Assembly (NCBI RefSeq): GCF_026240095.1
Contig: NZ_JAPIVG010000001.1
Coordinates: forward strand, 620,001 to 684,000
Reading direction: 5' to 3'
DNA length: 64,000 nucleotides
DNA from: Pedobacter sandarakinus
GTDB lineage: Bacteria; Bacteroidota; Bacteroidia; Sphingobacteriales; Sphingobacteriaceae
The position numbers were made by a program, and so were the translations under genes. A model generated the notes under the pieces. The model saw only the letters and a program-made list of their open reading frames with translations. It made no database searches and had not been told where the DNA came from. Positions 45,859-54,756 of this stretch are shown here, in pieces; within the stretch, counting starts at the first letter, position 1; every line of letters begins with the position of its first letter.

Positions 45859-46689
45859 ATGGAGATGGCAAAAACGAAGCTGCTGATTGTTACACACGAG
45901 ATGTCGCCTTTCCTCGAGCTTACTAAAATTTCTGAAATTACTCGCCAATTGCCACAGGCTATGCAAGAGAAAGGATTCGAAATCCGCATCTTAATGCCTA
46001 AGTTTGGTAACATCAACGAGAGAAGAAATCGTTTACACGAAGTAATTCGCTTATCGGGAATGAACATCATTATTGATGACAATGATAATCCCTTAATCAT
46101 TAAAGTAGCATCCATCCCCGCTGCACGCATGCAGGTTTATTTCTTAGACAATGAAGAGTATTTCCAACGCAAGCAAGTGTTTAGAGATGCTAGTGGAAAG
46201 TTCTTCGATGATAACGATGAACGCACAATTTTCTTTTGTAAAGGTGCATTAGAAACTGTAAAAAAACTAGGTTGGGCACCCGATATTGTGCACTGCCATG
46301 GCTGGATGAGTTCCCTTGTACCAGCATACATTAAAACTACTTACAAAAACGATCCTACTTTCAAAAACGCTAAAGTGGTTTACTCTATCTATGAAGATGG
46401 ATTTACTGAAAAGCTGAACGCTAACTTCGCAAGTAAAGCTGTAATGGCAAATATGTCTGAAGATGACACTAAAGCTTTTGCTCCCGCAGACTGCAATAGC
46501 ATGCATGTTGGTGCCGTTACACACGCTGATGCAGTGGTTTTAGGAGATGAAAATCTCGATGCATCTTTGTTAAAATTTGTTAAAGATTCTAATAAGCCAA
46601 CATTAGCTTTTAACTTAACCGATAATTTTGAAAACTTCTATTCCTTCTATGAAGAAATTTCAAATGATGAATTGGTTTCTGTTGCTTAA
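45859..46689 (+). CDS. Half-length glycogen/starch synthase-like protein (GT5 N-terminal domain only)
   Basis: A 276-residue protein matching only the N-terminal catalytic region of glycogen synthases: LLIVTHEMSPFLELTKISE at the start (the canonical KxGGL motif is replaced by ELTKI), then RILMPKFGNI and PDIVHCHGWMSSLVPAYI. The C-terminal GT-B half with the ADP-glucose site is missing and no such frame follows in the DNA. Catalysis as a normal synthase is thus unlikely; it may be a regulator or bind an acceptor. Short versions of this kind occur beside panC in Bacteroidota. It probably shares a transcript with the DUF4270 gene 21 nt downstream. Confidence 0.82.
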   Translation: MEMAKTKLLIVTHEMSPFLELTKISEITRQLPQAMQEKGFEIRILMPKFGNINERRNRLHEVIRLSGMNIIIDDNDNPLIIKVASIPAARMQVYFLDNEEYFQRKQVFRDASGKFFDDNDERTIFFCKGALETVKKLGWAPDIVHCHGWMSSLVPAYIKTTYKNDPTFKNAKVVYSIYEDGFTEKLNANFASKAVMANMSEDDTKAFAPADCNSMHVGAVTHADAVVLGDENLDASLLKFVKDSNKPTLAFNLTDNFENFYSFYEEISNDELVSVA

Positions 46690-46710
46690 TTAGGTATTAT
46701 TAATTTATAT

Positions 46711-48087
46711 ATGAAATTTACAAAACAAGACTTATTAACCCTGTTGATAAGTCTTTTTCTTTTTGCCTCGTGTAAAAACCCAGATGGTGTTGGTTTAGAT
46801 GTTGATCCCAATTCGGCTATTGTTGGCACATTGGTAAATACAGAGAGAATTACCTCGAGCACTGTAAGAGAAGGCGATATTACTACAAGTACGCTATCGC
46901 AGCACCCGCTTGGTTACATGGTGGACCCAACTTTTGGCAAAACTGAAGCGAGTTTAGCGATGACTGTTGTGCCATCTGCCTTAAGCTATGATTTCGGAAC
47001 TTCCCCAATTTTAGATTCTGCCGTATTGGTGCTTAATCTTGGCACGCAGTTTTATGGCGATACTACCACATCAAAATACAGCATTGATGTTTATCAGCTT
47101 ACAAATAAGATTACTACTTTTAAAAGTTCTGATGTACAGGCGCACAATAGTACCTTGGTGGGCAACTTCAACAATAAGATCTTCCCGAAGACCCCAATAA
47201 AAGTTACTGACATCGTAAAAGGTAAAGCTGATACTTTGAAAACCCTAAAGGCGCAAATAAGAATTCCATTAAATAAAGCCTTTATCCAGAGTACCATCTT
47301 AAGTTTACCGAGTACTGCTACATCATCCAATGCTAAGTTTATAGACTATTTTAAAGGCTTATACGCAGAGATCAACAAAACATCATCGACTATTGCTGGT
47401 GGGGGTATCGCATTTATCGACTTTGCTTCAACTAATTCTTATGTACAAATGGTTTATAAGACAACGAATAGTTCAAGCGTAATAGACACGGTATCAGTGA
47501 ACTTCCCTATTACAAGCGCAAACACCGTTACAGCAAATATTAAGCACGATTATGTTGGTACAGAGGTGCAGACGCAGTTGAGTAATCCTGGCACGCAATA
47601 CAACGTTACTTATTTACAGGCACTTGCAGGGGTGAAAACTAAGATATCATTTCCTACACTTGCAGATTTTACTAATACTTATGGTAAAGTGGTGGTAAAC
47701 AAGGCAGAGTTGGTAGTTGATTTAAGCACAGGCACCTTTGCTAATCCATTTGCGCCAGCAGAGCGACTTTCTTTGTATAGATGGGATATTGCTGAGCAAC
47801 CAACCAATTTAGATGATTACAGCGGCTATTTGAGCGCTGGTGCGGCTAACCTTTTTGGAGGCTTCTACGATTCGCTTAAAAACCGATATGTTTTCAATGT
47901 CACATCTTATGTGCAGAGCATCATTGATAAAAAGATTATTGACTACGGCACATTCATAGCACCAACGTCTGCTACAGAGTTTCAGATTACTCCGTCGGGA
48001 ACTTCAGCAGCGAGATCGGTGATTGGTTCTTTCGGAAACCCAACCAATAAGATAAAACTTAATATTTATTACACTAAAATAAATTAA
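46711..48087 (+). CDS. DUF4270 family lipoprotein
   Basis: A 458-residue lipoprotein with a signal peptide and lipobox ASC (C21). It matches the DUF4270 family of Bacteroidota surface or outer-membrane lipoproteins: CKNPDGVGLDV after the cysteine, DSAVLVLNLG, and a C-terminal half rich in beta strands (VVVNKAELVVDL, RLSLYRWD). The mature protein is Ser/Thr-rich. Function is unknown; the constant pairing with the synthase-like gene suggests a link to envelope carbohydrate. A long terminator follows. Confidence 0.85.
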   Translation: MKFTKQDLLTLLISLFLFASCKNPDGVGLDVDPNSAIVGTLVNTERITSSTVREGDITTSTLSQHPLGYMVDPTFGKTEASLAMTVVPSALSYDFGTSPILDSAVLVLNLGTQFYGDTTTSKYSIDVYQLTNKITTFKSSDVQAHNSTLVGNFNNKIFPKTPIKVTDIVKGKADTLKTLKAQIRIPLNKAFIQSTILSLPSTATSSNAKFIDYFKGLYAEINKTSSTIAGGGIAFIDFASTNSYVQMVYKTTNSSSVIDTVSVNFPITSANTVTANIKHDYVGTEVQTQLSNPGTQYNVTYLQALAGVKTKISFPTLADFTNTYGKVVVNKAELVVDLSTGTFANPFAPAERLSLYRWDIAEQPTNLDDYSGYLSAGAANLFGGFYDSLKNRYVFNVTSYVQSIIDKKIIDYGTFIAPTSATEFQITPSGTSAARSVIGSFGNPTNKIKLNIYYTKIN

Positions 48088-48100
48088 GAGCAATCGCTCA

Positions 48101-48140
48101 AAACGAAAACGGCAACCTGATTGGGTTGCCGTTTTCGTTT
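48101..48140. terminator. Bidirectional terminator between DUF4270 gene and ssb
   Basis: A perfect 17-bp stem (48101-48117 with 48124-48140) with a 6-nt loop, one of the strongest hairpins in the window. Confidence 0.88.
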
Positions 48141-48154
48141 ACACAAAATCTTTC

Positions 48155-48595
48155 TTAAAAAGGTAAGTCGCCATTTTCATCGGCAGGACTTATAGTAAAT
48201 TCGTCTTGTATTTTAGGTTCTGTAAGTTGATGCCCGACAGCCGGTGTTGAATGTTGTTCGAAATCACTTTTTCTGCCCAACATGGTAAAGTTCTCGGCAA
48301 CAATTTCTGTAACGTACTTCTTCACTTTTTCTTTGTCTTCGAAAGATCTTGTTCTAAGCTTGCCTTCGATGTAAACCAGTTTGCCTTTTTGTAAGTATTT
48401 AGAAGCAACTTCGGCTAAGCCCCTCCACAATACAATATTGTGCCACTCCGTTTGTTCTACCCTTTTTCCATCTTTGTTGTACGTTTCTGATGTAGCTAAT
48501 GGAAAACTTGCCACCGTTACACCTCCATCCAAATGTCGTACTTCGGGGTCCTTACCTAAGTGCCCCACTAAAATAACTTTGTTAATCCCAGACAT
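48155..48595 (-). CDS. ssb: Single-stranded DNA-binding protein
   Basis: A 146-residue SSB with the OB fold (about 1-105): INKVILVGHLGKDPEVRH at the start and EWHNIVLWRGLAEVASKYL, then a spacer and an acidic tip ending DENGDLPF, the C-terminal tail through which SSB recruits partner proteins. It coats single-stranded DNA in replication and repair. It lies downstream of mutY in the same direction (68 nt gap). Confidence 0.93.
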   Translation of the reverse strand: MSGINKVILVGHLGKDPEVRHLDGGVTVASFPLATSETYNKDGKRVEQTEWHNIVLWRGLAEVASKYLQKGKLVYIEGKLRTRSFEDKEKVKKYVTEIVAENFTMLGRKSDFEQHSTPAVGHQLTEPKIQDEFTISPADENGDLPF

Positions 48596-48663
48596 AAATA
48601 TTTTTGGTTAGTTGTTTGTATTTAGATGCTTGCCGTTATTATGGTTAGTTATTCCATATCTGC

Positions 48664-49710
48664 TCATAACAAAAACTCGATTACAAAATCGTGTATAACT
48701 TTAGGTTGCGGCAACTCATCCAATTTATGCAAAGAAACCCAATTAAGTTTCTTTTGTTTACTAAAGTTAAATATATAATTTTTTAACTCAAAAAACTTGA
48801 TATGGATAATTTGGTGCGTTAAAATGTGTTTTTTGCTACTCAAAAGTGTGTAACTAACATTTGCGCCGAAATTATCGGCAAGCGCTTCAACAAAAGCATC
48901 ACCTTGCGGATCCAACATCTCAAGGGTTTCAATACAAGGAAAATCGTAAAGGTGTTGCCAAATGTCGCCTGCTTGCCTTTGTTGAAGCAAAATATTCTCA
49001 TCATCTCTGCAAATGAAATAGTTAAAATAGCGATGCTTCTGGGGTGCCTTCTTTAGTTTTACGGGCAAAGTGCTTACCTCATTATGTTTGAAAGCATAAC
49101 AATCTTGACTGAGTGGACAGGTAATGCAGAGCGGCGATTTTGGCTTGCATTGGATAGCGCCAAACTCCATAATTGCCTGGTTGTAGTCAGCAGAATTGTT
49201 CCGATGCAGCAATTCGTTTGCAAGAGAATAAAACTCCTTTTTACCTGCGGGGGAATTAATTGCAGTATACACGCCAAAATACCTAGCCAATACCCTGAAT
49301 ACATTGCCGTCTACAACCGCACGAGGCTCTCCGGTAGCGAATGAAGAAATGGCCGCAGCCGTGTATTCGCCAATACCTTTCAACTTTAGTAAAGCATCGT
49401 GACTATCAGGGAATACGCCGCCAAAGTCATTTACAACAACCTGTGCTGTTGCATGCATGTTTCTACACCTGGAATAATAGCCCAGGCCCTGCCAAAGCTT
49501 CAGCACCTGCTCTTCTGAAGCAGCAGCAAAAGCCCCTACAGTTGGGAAGTTCGCAAGAAATCTATGAAAATATGGTAGGCCTTGCTCTACCCTTGTTTGC
49601 TGCAGAATAATTTCCGATAGCCAAATGGTGTAGGCATCTTTAGTATGTCTCCATGGAAGATCCCTTTTGTTTTTATAATACCAATCAATTAGTTCTTGCT
49701 GAAATGTCAT
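48664..49710 (-). CDS. mutY: A/G-specific adenine glycosylase
   Basis: A 348-residue MutY that removes adenine opposite 8-oxoguanine. I take the start at the ATG at 49710 (MTFQQELIDWYY); an ATG at 49788 would add an unlikely hydrophobic leader. The helix-hairpin-helix LKGIGEYTAAAISS and the catalytic aspartate in VVDGNVFRVLAR are present, and the [4Fe-4S] ligands fit Cx6Cx2Cx5C (CKPKSPLCITCPLSQDC). The C-terminal third is the NUDIX-like 8-oxoG recognition domain. Confidence 0.93.
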   Translation of the reverse strand: MTFQQELIDWYYKNKRDLPWRHTKDAYTIWLSEIILQQTRVEQGLPYFHRFLANFPTVGAFAAASEEQVLKLWQGLGYYSRCRNMHATAQVVVNDFGGVFPDSHDALLKLKGIGEYTAAAISSFATGEPRAVVDGNVFRVLARYFGVYTAINSPAGKKEFYSLANELLHRNNSADYNQAIMEFGAIQCKPKSPLCITCPLSQDCYAFKHNEVSTLPVKLKKAPQKHRYFNYFICRDDENILLQQRQAGDIWQHLYDFPCIETLEMLDPQGDAFVEALADNFGANVSYTLLSSKKHILTHQIIHIKFFELKNYIFNFSKQKKLNWVSLHKLDELPQPKVIHDFVIEFLL

Positions 49711-49794
49711 TAGCGCAAAATACAGGCTATTTTTGAGATAAAAAAAAATCTTGCATTTCACTGATAAGATCTGGAATAAAAAAATCATCTTTTA

Positions 49795-49826
49795 TTTCCC
49801 TATCTCATTAAAAAGCAATACTTTTG
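49795..49826 (+). promoter_or_regulatory. Candidate promoter for the HU gene
   Basis: TTTC at 49795-49798, 20 nt, then TACTTTTG at 49819-49826; the -7 matches perfectly, the -33 in three of four positions. The ATG follows 52 nt later. Confidence 0.5.
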
Positions 49827-49878
49827 CAACCCCAAAACAGTTATAATATTAAAACACAATATATATAAATAAGTAAAT

Positions 49879-50181
49879 ATGACTAAGGCAGATATTATTT
49901 CAGAAATATCAACAAAAACCGGAATTGAGAAGGTTGATGTACAGGAAACGGTTGAGGCATTTTTCAAGGTTATCAAAACGAGCATGATTGGCGGTGAAAA
50001 TGTATATGTAAGAGGCTTCGGGAGCTTTGTTGTTAAAAAGAGAGCGCAGAAAACCGCTAGAAATATCTCGAAAAACACTGCAATAATTATCCCAGAGCAC
50101 TTCGTACCAAGCTTTAAGCCAGCAAAAGTATTTGTTGATAAAGTGAAGAGCAATTCTAAAAAAATTAAAGTAGAAGCCTAA
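49879..50181 (+). CDS. HU/IHF family DNA-binding protein
   Basis: A 100-residue histone-like protein. It starts MTKADIISEISTKTG and has the DNA-binding arm around GGENVYVRGFGSFVVKKRAQKTARN, with the conserved GFGxF and R residues, although the arm proline motif RNP is replaced. A lysine-rich tail follows. It compacts or bends DNA as a dimer. It heads a conserved-looking run HU, TPR protein, basic 29-residue protein, RNase G. Confidence 0.92.
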   Translation: MTKADIISEISTKTGIEKVDVQETVEAFFKVIKTSMIGGENVYVRGFGSFVVKKRAQKTARNISKNTAIIIPEHFVPSFKPAKVFVDKVKSNSKKIKVEA

Positions 50182-50190
50182 GTCGTAATT

Positions 50191-51069
50191 ATGAATAGCA
50201 CTATCAGGTCAAAACAAATCATCATTATTGGAGCGATTTTATTGCTGATTGCATTCTTATTTACACGAGACATAAAAGGTTTAGTAAAACCAACTGAGGA
50301 AAATGGAAAACTTCCTGCTGCAGGCCAAATGGCTGGGGTAGAAGGTAATTCATCTGCCACAGTTTTAAGCATCGAAACCTCTTCTACAGCTGCAAAAAAT
50401 GTGCTAAACAAAAACTTAGCTACAGATATTACAGCCTTGGAGAATAGTTATAAAGGTGCTAAAGGTTCTGAGAAAATTGAGATTGCAAAACAATTGGCCC
50501 AAAAATGGGACGATGTAGAGCAGATCACACCATCAGCATTGTATTTGGAAGTGGTAGCCCAGGGCGAACCATCATCGAAATCGTGGTTGGCGGCGGGTAA
50601 TCAGTTTATCAAGGCCTTTGAAAGTACACAGGATAGTTTGGCCCAACCAGCGTTATTGCAAAAAGCCAACACATCTTACAAAAATGTATTAGCGAAAGAT
50701 TCTACAAACATTGAGGCTAAAACAGGCTTAGGTGTAACAATAGTAAATGGCTTAGGCGCACCCATGCAAGGTATTGCAATGTTGCTGGAAGTTGTTGCTA
50801 AAGACCCCAAAAATGTAAAGGCTAACATGAATTTAGGGTTGTTCTCTATCAAATCAGGTCAGTTCGATAAAGCTATCCCGCGTTTTAATACCGTTATAGC
50901 TGCTGCTCCAACACCTGAAGCGTATTTTTATTTAGGGACTGCTCTAGAAAATTTAGGCAGGAACAAAGAGGCTGTAGAGGCCTATTTATCAAGCAAAAAA
51001 TTAGCGGCAAATCCGACTTTATCATCATTCATTGATAAGAAAGTAGCCGAACTAAAGAATAAAAATTAA
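50191..51069 (+). CDS. Membrane-anchored tetratricopeptide repeat protein
   Basis: A 292-residue protein with an N-terminal membrane anchor (about 8-22, IIIIGAILLLIAFLF), a Ser/Thr/Ala-rich linker, and tetratricopeptide repeats in the second half (about 150-290), ending with LGTALENLGRNKEAVEAYLSSKKL. TPRs mediate protein-protein contact, probably on the periplasmic side. It lies 9 nt after the HU gene, so the two are co-transcribed. The partner is unknown. Confidence 0.85.
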   Translation: MNSTIRSKQIIIIGAILLLIAFLFTRDIKGLVKPTEENGKLPAAGQMAGVEGNSSATVLSIETSSTAAKNVLNKNLATDITALENSYKGAKGSEKIEIAKQLAQKWDDVEQITPSALYLEVVAQGEPSSKSWLAAGNQFIKAFESTQDSLAQPALLQKANTSYKNVLAKDSTNIEAKTGLGVTIVNGLGAPMQGIAMLLEVVAKDPKNVKANMNLGLFSIKSGQFDKAIPRFNTVIAAAPTPEAYFYLGTALENLGRNKEAVEAYLSSKKLAANPTLSSFIDKKVAELKNKN

Positions 51070-51105
51070 TTAACAGATTAATAAAAACATTTAAAACTTA
51101 AAATT

Positions 51106-51195
51106 ATGCCAAGCGGTAAAAAAAGAAAAAGACATAAAATGGCTACCCACAAACGTAAAAAACGTTTAAGAAAAAACAGACATAAGAAAAAATAG
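51106..51195 (+). CDS. 29-residue basic AURKAIP1/COX24-domain protein (mS38/bS22-like)
   Basis: A complete tiny gene of 30 codons: ATG at 51106, TAG at 51193. The peptide begins MPSGKKRKRHKMATHKRKKR and ends RKNRHKKK; it is nearly all Lys, Arg and His. It matches the AURKAIP1/COX24 domain, the C-terminal core of the mitochondrial ribosomal protein mS38, and its short bacterial relatives associate with the small subunit decoding region. It is probably a ribosomal protein. It sits between the TPR gene and RNase G and is followed by a hairpin. Confidence 0.85.
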   Translation: MPSGKKRKRHKMATHKRKKRLRKNRHKKK

Positions 51196-51220
51196 ATTCT
51201 TATTTTGATGTAAGCCAATT

Positions 51221-51249
51221 AAACCTCATAGTATAATGCTATGAGGTTT
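51221..51249 (+). terminator. Terminator after the basic 29-residue protein gene
   Basis: A perfect 11-bp stem (51221-51231 with 51239-51249) with a 7-nt loop; the following T tract is broken (AAATTATTT), so it may be leaky. Confidence 0.6.
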
Positions 51250-51355
51250 AAATTATTTGCCTGATTTTTAATCGTGTGGTTTTTTGGCATGCATCATATT
51301 TTTTTCTCGTTTACTATCCATTTGTTAATAGGCGAAAGCCTTAAATCTGTAGCTG

Positions 51356-52906
51356 TTGGTAAAAGAATTAATTATCAATTCGACTCCTGCCGGAGTTACC
51401 ATAGCATTGATTGAAGACAAACAACTTGTTGAGCTTCACAAAGAACAAATCAATAATAACTACGCCGTAGGCGATATTTATTTAGGCCGCATTAAAAAAA
51501 TTATGCCCGGCTTAAATGCTGCTTTCGTAGATGTTGGTTATGAAAAAGATGCGTTTCTGCATTATTTTGATTTGGGCCCTCAGGTGCAATCTTTAATTAA
51601 GCTAACTAAGATCAAGCGTAATGGCTCGGTTACAGGCACTTTATTAGATAATTTAAAGCTAGAAGCCGATATAAATAAGGCAGGCAAAATATCTGATGTG
51701 CTTAGTAAAAATATGCTCCTTCCTGTGCAAATTGCGAAAGAACCAATTTCCACAAAAGGTCCACGTTTAAGTTCCGACATTTCGATTGCCGGCAGGTATG
51801 TGGTACTGGTCCCATTCTCCAATACCATATCTGTATCAAAAAAAATTAAAAGCAATACTGAAAGAAATCGATTAAAGAAGATTATTGAAAGTATTAAGCC
51901 TCAAAATTTTGGGGTAATTATCAGAACTGTTTCTGAAGGGCGTGGAGTTGCCGAAATGCAAAAAGACCTGTTAGATCTGATTGCAAAGTGGGAAAACTTC
52001 ATTAAAAAAGTGCCTTCAACCGAGCCTTCTAAAAGGGTTTGGGGAGAAATGGACAGATCATCTACGTTAATCCGTGATATTCTGAATCCTGATTTTACAA
52101 ATGTTTACGTGAGTACACCTGAGTTGTACGATGATATTCGTTCTTATGTACATGATATTTCACCAGAAATGGAGAAAATTGTAAAGTTGTACAAACAGAA
52201 AGAACCAATCTTCGATAATTTTGGTATCGAAAAGCAAATTAAAAATGCTTTTGGAAAAACTGTAAACCTGCCTGGTGGCGCCTACCTGGTTGTAGAACAT
52301 ACAGAAGCACTTCACGTAATTGACGTGAACAGCGGAAACCGTACTGCAAGCAAAGAAAACCAAGAGGAAAATGCTTTGCAGGTAAACAAAGAAGCAGCAA
52401 AAGAAATTGCCCGTCAATTGCGTTTGCGCGACATGGGCGGAATTGTGGTAATCGATTTCATCGACATGCACAAGCCGACAAACCGTAAAATACTATTTGA
52501 TTATCTGCGAGAGCTGATGTTATTGGATAGGGCTAAGCATACCATTTTGCCTCCAAGCAAATTTGGCCTGGTGCAAATTACACGCCAACGTGTTCGTCCT
52601 GAAATGAACATTGTTACCGTAGAGAAATGCCCGGCATGTGGTGGTACCGGAGAGATTAAGGCCAGTATTGTACTAATGGATGATATTGAAAATAACCTCA
52701 ACTATATCTTACGAGAGCAAAATGAAAAAGGGATTACGCTTTGTGTCCATCCATATATAGAGGCATACATTACCAAAGGTATTTTTAACCTTCAACGCCG
52801 ATGGTTTTTTAAATATGGCCAGTGGATTAAAGTTAAGGAACAATCGTCTTACCATTTAACAGAGTTTCACTTTATCTCATCAAAAGACGAGGAGATTAAA
52901 TTGTAA
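51356..52906 (+). CDS. rng: Ribonuclease E/G family protein
   Basis: A 516-residue endoribonuclease of RNase G type. The start is a TTG at 51356, which gives the conserved beginning VKELIINSTPAGVTIALIED. An S1 domain follows (GDIYLGRIKKIMPGLNAAFVDVG), with a long insertion, then the RNase H-like region with LHVIDVNSGN and GGIVVIDFIDM, whose aspartates bind the catalytic Mg, and the zinc-link CPACGG near residue 425. It lacks the RNase E scaffold tail. It processes rRNA and degrades mRNA. Confidence 0.94.
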   Translation: MVKELIINSTPAGVTIALIEDKQLVELHKEQINNNYAVGDIYLGRIKKIMPGLNAAFVDVGYEKDAFLHYFDLGPQVQSLIKLTKIKRNGSVTGTLLDNLKLEADINKAGKISDVLSKNMLLPVQIAKEPISTKGPRLSSDISIAGRYVVLVPFSNTISVSKKIKSNTERNRLKKIIESIKPQNFGVIIRTVSEGRGVAEMQKDLLDLIAKWENFIKKVPSTEPSKRVWGEMDRSSTLIRDILNPDFTNVYVSTPELYDDIRSYVHDISPEMEKIVKLYKQKEPIFDNFGIEKQIKNAFGKTVNLPGGAYLVVEHTEALHVIDVNSGNRTASKENQEENALQVNKEAAKEIARQLRLRDMGGIVVIDFIDMHKPTNRKILFDYLRELMLLDRAKHTILPPSKFGLVQITRQRVRPEMNIVTVEKCPACGGTGEIKASIVLMDDIENNLNYILREQNEKGITLCVHPYIEAYITKGIFNLQRRWFFKYGQWIKVKEQSSYHLTEFHFISSKDEEIKL

Positions 52907-52924
52907 CACTGAAAAAATTAAAAC

Positions 52925-52956
52925 AAAGCCTGGATTTTCATTAATCCAGGCTTTTT
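52925..52956 (+). terminator. Terminator of the RNase G gene
   Basis: A perfect 12-bp stem (52925-52936 with 52943-52954) with a 6-nt loop and T tract. Confidence 0.85.
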
Positions 52957-53035
52957 GCATTAAAGCAGCTCGCATCAATTTTTAGAGAAATATTACCAAA
53001 AATGACTAGTTTTTAGTGCCTTAAAGTCTAAATTC

Positions 53036-54433
53036 GTGAACTTAAAAAATTATAAATTGGCAAAATCGAAAACGGCATATTTTTGCCAGAGCTGCGGTTA
53101 CGAATCGGCAAAATGGTTAGGCAAATGTCCATCTTGTGGGCAGTGGAATACCTTTGTAGAGGAGGTGGTAGAGAAAAGTTCTGCTGCCATACCCGCATGG
53201 AAAACAGAAACTACAGCCAGAAGGGTTAGCAAACCTAACAAAGTGGCCGATATTCAATCATCGATAGAAAGTAGAATTTTAACAGGTGATAAGGAGCTCG
53301 ATCGCGTATTGGGAGGCGGCCTGGTAGAAGGATCTCTGGTTCTTATTGGCGGTGAGCCTGGAATTGGAAAATCGACCTTAATGCTGCAACTTGCATTAAA
53401 CCTCAAGGGTAAAAAAGTACTTTACATTTCTGGGGAAGAAAGCGAACAGCAAATAAAAATGAGAGCAGAACGGATTCAAGATGATCCTTCTTCAGAATGC
53501 TATATCTTAACGGAAACCTCAACACAAAATATCTTCAAACAAGTTGAAATCCTTGAACCAGAGATTTTGATCGTTGATTCGATACAGACCTTGCACTCTT
53601 CTCATATTGACTCTACGCCCGGCAGCGTGTCGCAAGTACGCGAGTGCACCGCCGAATTGCTGCGCTTTGCAAAAGAAACCGGGGTACCTGTTTTTTTAAT
53701 TGGTCATATTACTAAGGATGGCGCCATAGCAGGGCCGAAGATATTGGAACACATGGTAGATACTGTGTTACAGTTTGAGGGAGACAGGCACCATGTATAC
53801 CGCATATTACGGGGTATAAAAAATCGCTTCGGTGCCGCCGCAGAACTTGGCATTTACGAAATGCAGGGGAGCGGTTTGAGAGAGGTATCGAACCCATCTG
53901 AAATCTTATTGTCTCAACGTGATGAAGCCCTAAGTGGTATTGCAATATCAGCTATGTTAGAAGGAGCCCGACCGATGTTAATCGAAACCCAGGCATTGGT
54001 TAGTGGGGCCGCCTACGGAACCCCCCAACGGTCTGCTACCGGTTTTGACACTAAGCGATTGAATATGCTGTTGGCCGTACTCGAAAAAAGATGTGGCTTT
54101 AGGTTGGGCACGCAAGACGTATTTTTAAATATTGCGGGAGGTATTCGGGTGGAAGATCCCGCTATAGATCTAGCCGTACTAATTGCCATTATCTCTTCCC
54201 AACAAGATATTCCGGTTTCTACCAAGAATTGTTTTGCGGCTGAAATTGGTTTATCCGGAGAAATAAGAGCTGTAAACCGCATCGAACAGCGAATTGCCGA
54301 GGCAGATAAGTTAGGCTTCGATGTTATCTATATTTCAAAGTATAATTTGAAGGGTATAGATCTTTCAAAATTTAACATCGAAATTAAAGCTGTATCTAAA
54401 ATTGAAGAAGTATTTAGCTTAATTTTTGGATGA
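53036..54433 (+). CDS. radA: DNA repair protein RadA
   Basis: A 465-residue RadA/Sms, a RecA-like helicase for branch migration in recombination. It has an N-terminal C4 zinc finger (CQSCGYESAKWLGKCPSC), the RecA core with Walker A GEPGIGKST (about 95-103), the RadA-specific KNRFG motif and a C-terminal Lon-like domain. The start is a GTG at 53036, only a few residues before the zinc finger, which fits the family. The stop overlaps in ATGA a short open frame. Confidence 0.95.
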   Translation: MNLKNYKLAKSKTAYFCQSCGYESAKWLGKCPSCGQWNTFVEEVVEKSSAAIPAWKTETTARRVSKPNKVADIQSSIESRILTGDKELDRVLGGGLVEGSLVLIGGEPGIGKSTLMLQLALNLKGKKVLYISGEESEQQIKMRAERIQDDPSSECYILTETSTQNIFKQVEILEPEILIVDSIQTLHSSHIDSTPGSVSQVRECTAELLRFAKETGVPVFLIGHITKDGAIAGPKILEHMVDTVLQFEGDRHHVYRILRGIKNRFGAAAELGIYEMQGSGLREVSNPSEILLSQRDEALSGIAISAMLEGARPMLIETQALVSGAAYGTPQRSATGFDTKRLNMLLAVLEKRCGFRLGTQDVFLNIAGGIRVEDPAIDLAVLIAIISSQQDIPVSTKNCFAAEIGLSGEIRAVNRIEQRIAEADKLGFDVIYISKYNLKGIDLSKFNIEIKAVSKIEEVFSLIFG

Positions 54434-54567
54434 TAGGCTTGCTATTTTTGGGGAAAATATTACACACGTTTCTACAAATAGGCGATCCGATTACCCATCT
54501 TCTCGATAAGCATTTTTTTGGCACGCATATCACATTTAACACAAAACACTATATATCAGTTATTTAA
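54430..54567 (+). CDS. Possible 45-residue coupled small protein after radA
   Basis: An open frame whose ATG overlaps the radA stop (ATGA). It codes for a 45-residue peptide beginning MIGLLFLGKILHTFLQ, amphipathic to hydrophobic, ending HYISVI. No family is recognised and there is no further support beyond the overlap, which can arise by chance. Confidence 0.22.
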   Translation: MIGLLFLGKILHTFLQIGDPITHLLDKHFFGTHITFNTKHYISVI

Positions 54568-54699
54568 CAGCATAATCAAAGGAGTTTGGAGTTTTGGTTT
54601 GAGTTTTGCCTAATGTATAATGTTGTACATCATGGGATGTGATCTATAACAATAGGGATGATTTTCCTCGTTAGCGATAGCTAGCGAGGATTTTTTTTT
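54568..54699 (+). other. Non-coding stretch ending in a terminator, possible small RNA
   Basis: The 323-nt gap 54434-54756 holds, besides the short frame above, a TATAAT-like word near 54618 and a terminator at 54664-54699. This could be just the radA 3' end or a small RNA gene. I cannot decide from the sequence. Confidence 0.25.
54664..54699 (+). terminator. Rho-independent terminator
   Basis: A 10-bp stem with one G-U (54666-54675 with 54680-54689), a 4-nt loop and a run of nine T. Confidence 0.82.
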
Positions 54700-54756
54700 A
54701 ACAATGTTTTTTTAAAGCTTAAATTACTGCTACATTAGAATAGTAACTATAAAAAT

